DNA of 64,000 bases. It comes from an uncultured Bacteroidales bacterium. GTDB taxonomy: Bacteria > Bacteroidota > Bacteroidia > Bacteroidales > Paludibacteraceae. Below are positions 14,931 to 23,221 of the stretch, in pieces (the stretch's first letter is position 1; every line of letters begins with the position of its first letter). Where the stretch lies: NCBI GenBank assembly GCA_900319105.1, contig ONND01000002.1, positions 1 to 64,000 of the forward strand. The letters are read 5' to 3'. The position numbers and the translations under genes were made by a program. Under the pieces are notes generated by a model that had not been told where the DNA came from, made no database searches, and saw nothing but the letters and a program-made list of their open reading frames with translations.

Positions 14931-16413
14931 CGCTTTTTGTTTCTTTTATGATTGTTTTAAATTGTTCTGTTGTAATCGGTTTAAAGCCACGAGGCGCGTC
15001 ATTCACCCCTAATAAAACTCCAAGATCAATCAATTCTTTCATGTTGATTCGATGTGGGAAGGAGTAGAGATAGAGGAACTTAACAACAAATGGTTTATCG
15101 CTTCTGTATCTCCACATCTCTTGCAGTTCTTTTTCAGGAAAGACGCTGCCTTTTCTGCAGTATTTGATAAACTCGTCTTCTGTCGCAAAATCTTTTTTAA
15201 GTTCCTCCACTATTCCAATGGTAGTGACAACACTCTTGTAATAGCCTCCCGTGCGGTAGAAAATCAATAAATCTCCTTTGTTCGGATGCGGTTCAAAAGC
15301 ACGCGACACATACACTTTTCCTATTCCGTTTCGATGTGGGAAATCCTCAACAAATTCCTCCGGAGACTCAGTATTAAGAATCGAGTCCGGAAGCAGTTCA
15401 GTATGGTAATCGGGATAGATCGGGACCAAATATGCATTTCGGGAAGCCTCAACGAACGGATAAGTAAATCGCAAATTGCTTCTTATATCTGTATTCGGAT
15501 GAAAATCCCGTACATAAACCATTTCTCCACCTTTCATGCCCCAATACACAAACCCCCATTGTTCCAATAAGGCTATCAAACGGCGTTGTTCATCGCGTTT
15601 ATCAAAGATAGTGACATATATTTCTTCCACATGTTTTTTTAGTGCATTGTCAAATATGATTTTCAAGAAACGCTCTCCCAGACGGAATCCATTGTTGATG
15701 ACCTTAAAAGTTCCGATTTTAAGTCGCTTCTTCGGGGGCAATACAGGCGCGACATTCGAATAGTCTTCTTCTGTTCCTTCTACTTTCAAATACAAGAAGG
15801 ACAACAGCATCCCATTATTGGAGTTAATGGTGATATATGCTTCATCATCATATTTTTTAATAAACCATTTGTCGAATCCGGGGTAATCTTCTTTAAGACT
15901 GTCAAAGAATGGATCGTCAAGATTGATTTTGCCGAATTTAAGCTTTTGAACATTGAGCACTTTATAATCGACCAAATCCGGGTGCTCTGCAAAAACTTTC
16001 TCAAGGAAGGAATCAATGGTATATACTTTATCCGCAATATTTAGTACTTCCGCTTTTTTGTGGATTTTCTTATCTTCCGTTATTAAAATATCTACACGAC
16101 CGACATACACTTCATTCAACAAAATCGTATCATTCCGGTCGTTGTCGTTAGCATCCATTCTCTCAGAAACTTGGAGAACTTCATGTTGCAAGGGAGACGG
16201 GATGTCAATTATCTCATAACTTTGCAATTTTGTCATGAAGGCCGATACTGTTTCTTGGTTCGGGTTCTTCTTGATTTCTTCGATAGTAACAGAATGAACG
16301 CATTTCGTGTATTTTCCTCGATCCAACCAACGGTATAAAATGCCGATATCCTGCGAAACAACTTTATTCGCCTCGCGGTGGATGATAATATTGGTGTCTA
16401 ATAGTGCTTTCAT
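14908..16413 (-). CDS. PIN nuclease - acetyltransferase-like - PUA-like multidomain protein
   Basis: Residues 1-130 form a PIN domain with the acidic set Asp6 (LLDTNIIIH), Glu45, Asp95 and Asp114 (ILITEDKKI), so an active metal-dependent RNase is expected. The middle (about 215-320) looks like a GNAT fold, with GTFKVINNGFRLGERFLKII, KHVEEIYVTIFDK and LLEQWGFVYWG. The C-terminal part (about 330-470) looks like an EVE/ASCH-type PUA fold, with NKGDLLIFYRTGGYYKSVV and TIGIVEEL. Fusions of PIN and GNAT to PUA-like domains are known in prokaryotic conflict systems. It overlaps the upstream membrane-protein gene by 4 bases. Confidence 0.8.
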   Translation of the reverse strand: MKALLDTNIIIHREANKVVSQDIGILYRWLDRGKYTKCVHSVTIEEIKKNPNQETVSAFMTKLQSYEIIDIPSPLQHEVLQVSERMDANDNDRNDTILLNEVYVGRVDILITEDKKIHKKAEVLNIADKVYTIDSFLEKVFAEHPDLVDYKVLNVQKLKFGKINLDDPFFDSLKEDYPGFDKWFIKKYDDEAYITINSNNGMLLSFLYLKVEGTEEDYSNVAPVLPPKKRLKIGTFKVINNGFRLGERFLKIIFDNALKKHVEEIYVTIFDKRDEQRRLIALLEQWGFVYWGMKGGEMVYVRDFHPNTDIRSNLRFTYPFVEASRNAYLVPIYPDYHTELLPDSILNTESPEEFVEDFPHRNGIGKVYVSRAFEPHPNKGDLLIFYRTGGYYKSVVTTIGIVEELKKDFATEDEFIKYCRKGSVFPEKELQEMWRYRSDKPFVVKFLYLYSFPHRINMKELIDLGVLLGVNDAPRGFKPITTEQFKTIIKETKSDDSFIIY

Positions 16414-17426
16414 TTCTTAAATTTATTTTTAATCCTAATAACTATTTCCTGCCGAGGAATAAATAGATAAGCTACAAACGATAAAAGTAGTATAATCGCG
16501 GTCCAAAATTCCCATGGTAATTTGTTATACCACTCAACTCCCATGTGCCAACTCCTTAAAGAAGAGATGCCAAAGAGTAAACTGCAGATTAGATTTGTTG
16601 CGATTGCCAGCATGATTTGTTTATTGCCAATAGTCTCTTCTTCAAATTCGGAGAAGAAAGTATAACTACCATCTGTACTTTTTTCGCTCTTATTAAAAAT
16701 TATCAAAAATTCGTTAGGTCGTATCTTCCGCGTATTTGGCAAATAGTGATTAAATCCCTCAGATTCTAATACTCTTATATTTCTCAGTTTGCTAGTATTC
16801 AAGTATGAGATGCTATATTGACTTGGGATGACATGAAAACAGAAACAAGACTTGACCTCATTGCATAAGAAATAGCCCTTATTTAACAAATCGTATATAT
16901 GGTTAGGAAGGTTTCGATTTTCATTTATTTTAATATTATATATGTATGCCGTTTTGGCAATCCCTTTATTTACAATCGCAAGATTTTTGGCACTAGTTTG
17001 AATGTATAATCTAACATAATTTTTTATGGTCTGGTTAATCCGATTAATTGCAAAAGAACATACACCATCCTCAATCATTATGTTCTTTATCGGCAGTACC
17101 GATAGGTTATCACGAGATTTAAATTCTAATATGGCACCATTTCTTTTATCTCCATTAATCGCTTTATTTGCATTAATTGTATCATTAAAAATAAACTTGC
17201 TATTATCATCATCTCGTATTAATGCGTCCATGAGGCAAGTTACTTTATCGGTTTGTCTCAGAAAAGGTAAAGATAATATGATCTCAATATCTTCGGCATA
17301 AGGATTTGGCATAAATTCAAAACCTAATTCCAATGCTGCATTTTCGCCGATAAAATCCCACGTACAGATATGAAGCCGATCAATCACTATGGCTTTATTT
17401 GACAGTATAAAATATGTGTTATCCAT
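16410..17426 (-). CDS. Uncharacterised protein with two C-terminal membrane helices (338 aa)
   Basis: A soluble N-terminal part of about 260 residues, rich in Asn and Ile, begins MDNTYFILSNKAIVIDRLHI. It is followed by two hydrophobic segments at about 271-289 (IMLAIATNLICSLLFGISS) and 306-323, and a basic tail (RIKNKFKK). A cytosolic domain anchored by a C-terminal helical pair is common in membrane-acting abortive-infection effectors. The sequence itself is not recognised. It begins 6 bases after the HEPN gene and overlaps the PIN gene by 4, so it belongs to the same operon. Confidence 0.75.
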   Translation of the reverse strand: MDNTYFILSNKAIVIDRLHICTWDFIGENAALELGFEFMPNPYAEDIEIILSLPFLRQTDKVTCLMDALIRDDDNSKFIFNDTINANKAINGDKRNGAILEFKSRDNLSVLPIKNIMIEDGVCSFAINRINQTIKNYVRLYIQTSAKNLAIVNKGIAKTAYIYNIKINENRNLPNHIYDLLNKGYFLCNEVKSCFCFHVIPSQYSISYLNTSKLRNIRVLESEGFNHYLPNTRKIRPNEFLIIFNKSEKSTDGSYTFFSEFEEETIGNKQIMLAIATNLICSLLFGISSLRSWHMGVEWYNKLPWEFWTAIILLLSFVAYLFIPRQEIVIRIKNKFKK

Positions 17427-17432
17427 ATGAAA

Positions 17433-17834
17433 TTAGATAAAAGGATAATAGTGAAACACTTCTAACGCTAACCTATAGGAAAATAAGGCCATATTATTAA
17501 GCTCTTCTTCGTTAATAATAAATTCATTATCTTGTTCGTTGATGTGAATCCACTTGTTTCTATAATCTCGAAGTTGGTGAAGTTTCTTTTTCATTTCTAA
17601 GTTATATGAACAATTCTCAATAAGATCGTAAAAACTTCGGCAGGATAATTGTTCATCATCTCGCATAAAGGACTCAATCGCAGCTTGGCACATAATAATA
17701 CATGACAAATTTGCTCCTGCACAATATGAAATATAGGCGTTTTCCAATTGGAAAGTCGTCCAATCTTGTACGCAAATACCGCCTTTCAAGACTTCATCTT
17801 GAATAGTCAGCAATATACGTTCCCTATTGTTCAT
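17433..17834 (-). CDS. HEPN-like protein, first gene of the defence operon (133 aa)
   Basis: The start at 17834 (MNNRERILLTIQDEVLKGGI) is fixed by the promoter: longer frames would begin upstream of it. The protein is all-helical with RDYRNKWIHINE, giving the HEPN ribonuclease signature R-x4-H (Arg92, His97), and an earlier helix with CAGANLSCIIMCQAAIE. HEPN proteins are RNases or nucleotidyltransferase targets in toxin-antitoxin and abortive-infection systems. The partner is unknown; the membrane protein directly downstream is the best candidate. Confidence 0.7.
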   Translation of the reverse strand: MNNRERILLTIQDEVLKGGICVQDWTTFQLENAYISYCAGANLSCIIMCQAAIESFMRDDEQLSCRSFYDLIENCSYNLEMKKKLHQLRDYRNKWIHINEQDNEFIINEEELNNMALFSYRLALEVFHYYPFI

Positions 17835-17882
17835 CTTGTTGATCAGTTGTTTGTAATTTGACCGTTGTATTAAATTTGCGTG

Positions 17883-17913
17883 CAAAGGTACTAAAAATTT
17901 TTGATATATGCAA
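17883..17913 (-). promoter_or_regulatory. Bacteroidota promoter of the defence operon
   Basis: Read on the minus strand: TTGCATATATC...AGTACCTTTG, with TTG at the -33 position and TACCTTTG as the -7 box, 20 bases between. Transcription would start about 7 bases downstream, giving a leader of about 45 bases before the HEPN start. It is the only promoter of this type I see before 2584. Confidence 0.85.
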
Positions 17914-18126
17914 GAAAAAATCGGAGATTTTTGGTCCGGATGGCGGTTTTTGTGTCTCGGTCTTGTCTCGGTTGTGAGTCGGTCATCGGTCGGTGGAAAA
18001 GTGGGAGAATGGGGGAGGGTATAATAACGAGTTAACGAATTCACTAGTGAACGAATTAATGAGCACAAAAAAGACGAGCCGGAGGTCTGCGCCGAAAAGG
18101 GAAGAAGGATATTAGTCGATTAAGAC

Positions 18127-21042
18127 TTATTCAATCAAGCCTAATTTCTTGAGGCGGGCACGGATGGCACCGTACGTGCGGTTGAAATCCCTGGCTAATT
18201 GTGCGATGGGTGTGCCTTCTTGGAACAGTTCACGCAGACGCAAGTCATCTTCTGCCATCCAACGCTCACCGGCTTGAGAGGCAGCAGGCTTGTCCTGCGC
18301 GGGCTTCTTGCGCATCATTTTGATGAAATCCAAGAGATAAGACGAAGGCTTGCCTTCCTTCAACATGTCGTGAATCATGGCTTCCACCGCCATGTCGTCC
18401 AACGCACTGCCTTTGTATTCGTTCTTGGCAGGAGTTTTTGGCTGCTTTGTCCCCTTGTCTTTGGTACTTTGTCCCTTAGTCACTTTCTTCGGCTTTTCCA
18501 TGAGCGGCTGCAAATCGTCCATCGGAGCTACGAACGTATTGCGGGCTTGGAGCAGCGATTCAGAGGAAGGAAGGTCCGTTTGGAGCAGCGATTGCATCAG
18601 ATGCATCTTCTCGTGCAGGACTAAGAACAAGTCACTCAGCAACGGCTCGAAATCCGACACATCGGCTTTGTTCTTGCTTCGGCAGGGATGGCCGGCTATC
18701 TTTTGGGCAACAGGCTCCATCAGCGGCACGAAATATCCGCACGCGGCATGAAGACGCTCGCGCAAACGCGTCTTGTCGGCGGAAAGCAGCAGTTTGGTCA
18801 ACTGCGGCCGGAACTTATCGGCGATGCCCTGCCATTCGGTGAAAACGGGTTGCAGACCCTCCAAGAACGGCAGCGTCTCGGCGTTGAACGATACTTTGGA
18901 TGCCGCCATCTTGCGCATCTGGTCTATCAAAGAGAGCGTCCGATGGAAATCAAAAAGCGCGCTGAACAACTGTATCTCGTATTCCTTGCGCGCCGTCGGA
19001 AGTGCCTGATTGATAGTCTCTACGGACGGCTGGCTGTCGGTATAACGCAGCACGGAAGGGTCGTTGTCCAGCTCCACATAATCGAGCGGCGAAGAGAGCA
19101 CGATGCCTTCGAGCGTCCGGCAACGGGAAAGCGCCACATACACCTGTCCGGCGGCAAAAGCACGTGCCGCGTCGATGATCACTTTGTCGAAGGTCAGACC
19201 CTGGCTTTTGTGGATCGTCACCGCCCACGCGAGCCTGAGCGGATACTGGGTGAAAGTGCCTAAAATCTCCTCGTCGATCTTGCCCGTTTTCTCGTCCTCG
19301 CGGTAGCGGATATTCTCCCACACCATGCGCGTCACCTCGATGTCGCCGTCCTCGCAGCGCACGATGATCTTGTCGCTGTCAATATCCGTGATCACGCCTA
19401 TCTTGCCGTTGTAGAACCGCCGCGGCTTCTGGTCGTCGTTGCGCACGAACATCACCCGCGCACCGGTTTTGAGCGTCAGTTCTTCGTCCGTCGGGTAGAT
19501 GTTGACCGGAAAATCTTTCTTGATTTCTGCGGTGAAAACACGCGGCGCGTCCGGCAGTTTGGCTAACTCGCGCTCGTTCAGTTCGTCCGCCAAGCGGTTG
19601 TGGGTCGTGAGGGTGATATGGAAGTCCTCGTTCGTGTTCCTGAACCGCGGATTGTACCGTGCACTGAGTAACGCACGGCCTTGCGCAGTCAGCTGATTCT
19701 CACGCACTTCGTTCAGCAGTTGCACGAAAGTCCGGTCCTGTTGCCGGAACACATGATCGAGCTCCACGTAAACCGGTTGCAGCTCCTGCATCACTTTCGC
19801 TTGGAAGAAATACGGTCCGTCGTAGTACTTCTTCATCGCCTCTTCGTCCTCTCCGCGCGTCACCACCGGCGAGAGCTGAAAGAGGTCGCCGATCATCACC
19901 ACTTGCACGCCTCCGAACGGCTGGTCTTTGCGGTATTTGTACCGCCGCAGCACGGCGTCAATCGCGTCCAGCACGTCCGCACGAACCATACTGATCTCGT
20001 CAATCACCAGCATCTCCAGATGATAAATGAGGTTGCGTTTGCGCTGTGTAAGTCGCTGTTCTGCAAACAGTTGCTTGTACGACTGCGGGGTGGGAATGAG
20101 TGTCCGGACGGGCAACTGAAAGAACGAATGAATGGTCATTCCGCCGGCATTGATGGCTGCCACACCGGTTGGTGCCACGACTGCCATGTGCTTCGGCGTC
20201 TGTTCGCGCAGTTTCCGCAGGAACGTCGTCTTTCCCGTTCCCGCCTTGCCGGTGATGAACAGTGGCCGGTTGGTATGCATCGCGAACTCCTCCGCCAGAT
20301 AGTACGGCAAGGATTCATTTCGTGCATCTTGCTGCGCATCTGCCTCTATCGAACGAGTGTCAATGATTCCGGCTAAGAGTTTGTAATGCTTGTCATTCCA
20401 TGGTTCTGCAGTCATGGAAATCGTGAAAAAGAACGTACCGGTATCAAACTTGCCCACTAACGGGACATTCGAGAACCCTTCCATGCGCTCTAAATACCGC
20501 GGATCCGTTACCGGCAACAAATACTCCGTGCCCTTGTACAAAAAACGTGTTTTATATTTGGGTACACGCCTCCCTTCATCAGTGATTTTTAATTCACGAA
20601 TAATCTCCGGTTCCTCCGGTTCAATCAACATCAGCGAGCCACGATTTACGCGATATTCATCGCGCGTAAGAAACCGTTCATCTGAATGCAGAACGGTCTC
20701 GCGTTTGGACAATAAAGCTTGTAAAACTTTAGGAGAAAATGGCAGACTTTTAACAATCCGCATACGATTGAAATAGACGTTCTCGCATTGACAATCAGCC
20801 CCACAAGAATCCATCGTATCCAACTCAATCACATCCAAAATACGTATATTACGAGCCGTTTCTTCGGCAATCTCCTCATGTTCCGCACCTCGCTGAACCG
20901 GGCGAATCCATTTCGGCTCACCTTTCTCTGTCACTACACGAAAAGACTTCTCATCTGCGCTCAACTGAATCTCTACTCCGGCAATACATCTACCTCCGTA
21001 CTTGTACGAGTTTGCCAAACAGATAAAGAGGTGCTTTCCCAT
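18127..21042 (-). CDS. Pif1-like helicase with OB-type N-terminus and C-terminal HTH (971 aa)
   Basis: Residues 1-225 form an N-terminal module (GKHLFICLANSYKYGGRCIA, WIRPV and paired beta-strand blocks) seen in Bacteroidota Pif1-like proteins. A superfamily 1 helicase follows, with Walker A GKAGTGKT at 265-272, APTGVAAINAGGMTIHSFF, Walker B VIDEISM and HKSQGLTFDKVIID motif VI-like region. The C-terminus (about 925-971) is a helix-turn-helix, WMAEDDLRLRELFQEGTPIA. The linker at about 855-865 contains KVTKGQSTKDKGTKQPKT, which arose from an inserted short repeat. It is 23 bases from the DUF488 gene and co-transcribed with it. Role: 5'-3' DNA unwinding in replication and repair. Confidence 0.85.
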   Translation of the reverse strand: MGKHLFICLANSYKYGGRCIAGVEIQLSADEKSFRVVTEKGEPKWIRPVQRGAEHEEIAEETARNIRILDVIELDTMDSCGADCQCENVYFNRMRIVKSLPFSPKVLQALLSKRETVLHSDERFLTRDEYRVNRGSLMLIEPEEPEIIRELKITDEGRRVPKYKTRFLYKGTEYLLPVTDPRYLERMEGFSNVPLVGKFDTGTFFFTISMTAEPWNDKHYKLLAGIIDTRSIEADAQQDARNESLPYYLAEEFAMHTNRPLFITGKAGTGKTTFLRKLREQTPKHMAVVAPTGVAAINAGGMTIHSFFQLPVRTLIPTPQSYKQLFAEQRLTQRKRNLIYHLEMLVIDEISMVRADVLDAIDAVLRRYKYRKDQPFGGVQVVMIGDLFQLSPVVTRGEDEEAMKKYYDGPYFFQAKVMQELQPVYVELDHVFRQQDRTFVQLLNEVRENQLTAQGRALLSARYNPRFRNTNEDFHITLTTHNRLADELNERELAKLPDAPRVFTAEIKKDFPVNIYPTDEELTLKTGARVMFVRNDDQKPRRFYNGKIGVITDIDSDKIIVRCEDGDIEVTRMVWENIRYREDEKTGKIDEEILGTFTQYPLRLAWAVTIHKSQGLTFDKVIIDAARAFAAGQVYVALSRCRTLEGIVLSSPLDYVELDNDPSVLRYTDSQPSVETINQALPTARKEYEIQLFSALFDFHRTLSLIDQMRKMAASKVSFNAETLPFLEGLQPVFTEWQGIADKFRPQLTKLLLSADKTRLRERLHAACGYFVPLMEPVAQKIAGHPCRSKNKADVSDFEPLLSDLFLVLHEKMHLMQSLLQTDLPSSESLLQARNTFVAPMDDLQPLMEKPKKVTKGQSTKDKGTKQPKTPAKNEYKGSALDDMAVEAMIHDMLKEGKPSSYLLDFIKMMRKKPAQDKPAASQAGERWMAEDDLRLRELFQEGTPIAQLARDFNRTYGAIRARLKKLGLIE

Positions 21043-21065
21043 GTTATTCAGCGTTGATCGTTAGG

Positions 21066-21509
21066 TTAAATCAAATGCACAATCCTTACATTGTCAGGAT
21101 CTTGTTGACGAAGATGTTCGGCTAAAAGGCGGCGATGACATTGTTCTGGTGTCTCTTCGGAGCAAAGAAAACAGCAGTTGTCAAAATCAGCTACTTTGTA
21201 TCGCTGGTTGATGCGACGCTTGGTCATTAGGTCTGCAAAAACACGTTCATACTCCGGCCAATCCACCTTTCCGGCACGGTAATCGCTCAGCAGTTCTTTC
21301 GTAGGGGCAAAATCCGTCACATGGCGATAACCAATATTTCCTATCTGCTTGAGAAAATAGATCAGGTCGCTACCCTTTGCAAATCCTGCCAACTGGCTAC
21401 TATTGTTAATCCTTACATCCACAAGCGTTTGCACATGGCTCTTCTTGAGCAATTCAAAAAAATGCTCGGCAGATTTCTTAGTAAAACCGATGGTATAAAG
21501 TGTGATCAT
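21066..21509 (-). CDS. DUF488 family protein (second copy, 147 aa)
   Basis: The start at 21509 (MITLYTIGFTKKSAEHFFEL) overlaps the stop of the other DUF488 gene by 4 bases; longer frames run inside that gene. Family motifs: YTIGFTKKSAEHFFELL, VDVRINNSSQLAGFAKG and the C-terminal CFLCSEETPEQCHRRLLAEH with the conserved CxE...CHR. DUF488 proteins are small and of unknown function, often near DNA-repair or stress genes. It shares only the family signature with its neighbour, so the duplication is old. Confidence 0.85.
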   Translation of the reverse strand: MITLYTIGFTKKSAEHFFELLKKSHVQTLVDVRINNSSQLAGFAKGSDLIYFLKQIGNIGYRHVTDFAPTKELLSDYRAGKVDWPEYERVFADLMTKRRINQRYKVADFDNCCFLCSEETPEQCHRRLLAEHLRQQDPDNVRIVHLI

Positions 21510-22153
21510 ACGTAATATTCCTCTATCTCTTGTTGGTATGCTATCTCTTTGTTTTTCTGACGATAAGCAAGCACAACTTGCTGCTCTTTGGTACATTCGT
21601 TTTCGCCAAACATATCCGGTGGCTGCACTTCGGGAATCTTCTTTTTGCGCACATATTCCTTCACCATTTCGTCTTGTAATTGTTGGTGAGGAATGGTTAT
21701 CACTGCTCCATTCTCGTCATGCACGATATGCTGCACATCCATGCCGTGTTCGAAGAAATACCGCGACACCATCGCGAAACGATGACATTCCAACGGATTC
21801 GCTTCTGAACACATGAGCGATATGTGATAGCCTTTATGCAATCCGTCCATCAGCCGTTTGACGCCCTCTTGAAAAGCCGGAGTCTGAACCGCTTTTTCAA
21901 AATCCACCTTGTTGTCTGCATCCAAAGCATCTGTGCGCCGTGCTCCAAATTCATTACCAAAATGCAGATAATGAACACCTTCTCGCTGCAAAGCTGCTTT
22001 TAATGGTTTTTGATTGAACTGCGGCGTATACTTACTGGCAGGAACGCTCCTCACATCCACAATCACGTTGATGTGTTGCGCTTGCAACATCCCGAGCAAA
22101 TCCTCAAATGTTTGATTCGAGTGCCCTACAGTATAAAGTGTCGGTTGTTCCAT
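21506..22153 (-). CDS. DUF488 family protein (first copy, 215 aa)
   Basis: The start at 22153 (MEQPTLYTVGHSNQTFEDLL) is required because an upstream in-frame ATG at 22171 lies inside the promoter. It shows the DUF488 pattern YTVGHSNQTFEDLL, VDVRSVPASKYTPQFNQ, LHFGNEFGARR and SLMCSEANPLECHRF, with a C-terminal extension of about 65 residues rich in Lys, Gln and Glu. It is the first gene of a three-gene operon with the other DUF488 gene and the Pif1-like helicase. Function unknown; the context suggests nucleic-acid maintenance. Confidence 0.88.
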   Translation of the reverse strand: MEQPTLYTVGHSNQTFEDLLGMLQAQHINVIVDVRSVPASKYTPQFNQKPLKAALQREGVHYLHFGNEFGARRTDALDADNKVDFEKAVQTPAFQEGVKRLMDGLHKGYHISLMCSEANPLECHRFAMVSRYFFEHGMDVQHIVHDENGAVITIPHQQLQDEMVKEYVRKKKIPEVQPPDMFGENECTKEQQVVLAYRQKNKEIAYQQEIEEYYV

Positions 22154-22168
22154 TATAGTAATTTGACG

Positions 22169-22199
22169 CAAAGGTACAACTTTTTTTCAATATATGCAA
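22169..22199 (-). promoter_or_regulatory. Promoter of the DUF488-DUF488-helicase operon
   Basis: On the minus strand, TTGCATATAT at -33 and TACCTTTG at -7 with a 20-base spacer. The leader is only about 10 bases, so translation begins almost at the transcript end. Confidence 0.85.
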
Positions 22200-22242
22200 A
22201 TTTTTTATAAAGAAACTGGAGTGAGTGGCATTATTTGACGTT

Positions 22243-22410
22243 TTATTTGTCGAAATAATAATACGCCGCTGCCATGATTGCTGCTATTTGTAGGATCAGA
22301 ATAGTCGGTCGTCCGAAGCGGAATTTGGCGCGCCTTCCATTTGTCAATACCGTACAGGAAAAACGCGACGATATTGATTGCCGCGAGGTAAATCTGAATG
22401 GCATATAAAG
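22243..22410 (-). pseudogene. DUF1294 relic with internal deletion
   Basis: Translating the minus strand gives LYAIQIYLAAINIVAFFLYG and IDKWKAR in one frame, then KFRFGRPTILILQIAAIMAA and AYYYFDK* in another. Both halves match the intact DUF1294 gene at 23874-24167, but about 35 central residues (the HDKWRVTEARLL...HHKT part) are deleted and the frame shifts at the junction. No ATG lies in frame at the start. It is a decayed duplicate about 1.6 kb from the intact copy. Confidence 0.85.
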
Positions 22411-22439
22411 GTATTTGCCCATTTATTTATTTTTACACT

Positions 22440-22751
22440 TTACCCCAATACATCTTGGTATTCGTCGGTGCGGGTCAGCACTTTCTGCGCGTAGGAGCAG
22501 ACAGGGATAATCTTGCGGCTGTAGGCGCGTGCGAAGTCCACGGCGGCAAGAACCATCTGGCGGGCTATCCCTTTGCCCTCAAAGCCCTCAAACACCCGCG
22601 TATGGTCAATAATCATCCGTTCGGGCGTGGGGCGTACGTAGGTCATCTCGCCGACCTGTACCGGTTCCGTGCATGCACCTTCTTCGGTGGCTTGCAGCCA
22701 CGCCTCGAAAATGCCGTTCTTCTCGGTCTCGTTGTGTTGAATGGTTATCAT
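22440..22751 (-). CDS. Small GNAT-type N-acetyltransferase (103 aa)
   Basis: The start at 22751 (MITIQHNETEKNGIFEAWLQ) overlaps the ogt stop by 4 bases. The sequence matches the short YjdJ/COG2388-type acetyltransferases: EKNGIFEAWL, GEMTYVRPTPERMIIDHTRV, and the acetyl-CoA loop FEGKGIARQMVLAAVDFAR, then IIPVCSYAQKVL. A full GNAT is about 150 residues; this subfamily is about 90-100. The substrate is unknown. It is the last gene of the ogt cluster. Confidence 0.88.
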   Translation of the reverse strand: MITIQHNETEKNGIFEAWLQATEEGACTEPVQVGEMTYVRPTPERMIIDHTRVFEGFEGKGIARQMVLAAVDFARAYSRKIIPVCSYAQKVLTRTDEYQDVLG

Positions 22752-23221
22752 GGTTGCTCTATATTTAACAGTTGTTTTTTTATCTCTTGTCCGTATGCGT
22801 AGCCGCCTAATTTGCCGTGCGCGGCGATGACACGGTGGCAAGGGATGAGCAATGCAATGGGGTTGGCTCCGACGGCTTGTCCGACCGCTTGTGCGGATTT
22901 GCAACCGACCATCCGGGCTAACTCTCCGTAACTGACCGTCTCGCCGTACGGAATGCTCAAAAGAGCCTGCCAGACGCGTTGTTGAAATGCTGTGCCTTTC
23001 GGTTTTGCTGTAATCCGACCATCTGTCTTTCCGTCCATAACGGCATTCTCCGTCTGCCTGCCCGCAAAATAATCGTCCAGCCATCGGATTACTTCATCGA
23101 AGACGGGAAGGGTTGCAGGCGTTTTCTCTTCCCCGAACCGCAGGCCGGTTAGTGCTTCTCCGTCGCTCTCTATGACGATAGGTCCCACGGGCGAGTTATA
23201 TGCGGCGGTATAGTGATTCAT
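22748..23221 (-). CDS. ogt: Methylated-DNA-protein cysteine methyltransferase
   Basis: At 157 residues it has the family length. It repairs O6-alkylguanine by moving the alkyl group to its own Cys128 in IPCHRVIAAHGKLGGYAYG. The DNA-binding helix-turn-helix is seen in VSYGELARMVGCKSAQAVGQ and the conserved FQQRVWQALLSIPYGET block precedes it. It overlaps both neighbours by 4 bases, so it is translated in a repair cluster with a uracil-DNA-glycosylase-fold gene upstream and an acetyltransferase downstream. Confidence 0.95.
   Translation of the reverse strand: MNHYTAAYNSPVGPIVIESDGEALTGLRFGEEKTPATLPVFDEVIRWLDDYFAGRQTENAVMDGKTDGRITAKPKGTAFQQRVWQALLSIPYGETVSYGELARMVGCKSAQAVGQAVGANPIALLIPCHRVIAAHGKLGGYAYGQEIKKQLLNIEQP

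Noticed and set aside
2584-17913. Prophage or integrative element carrying the defence genes
   Set aside because: No integrase, structural phage gene, relaxase or attachment repeat was found at either end, although the A+T-rich composition fits horizontal transfer.
17835-18068. Extended start for the HEPN gene at 18068
   Set aside because: The extension would run through the promoter (17883-17913), so the start at 17834 is used.
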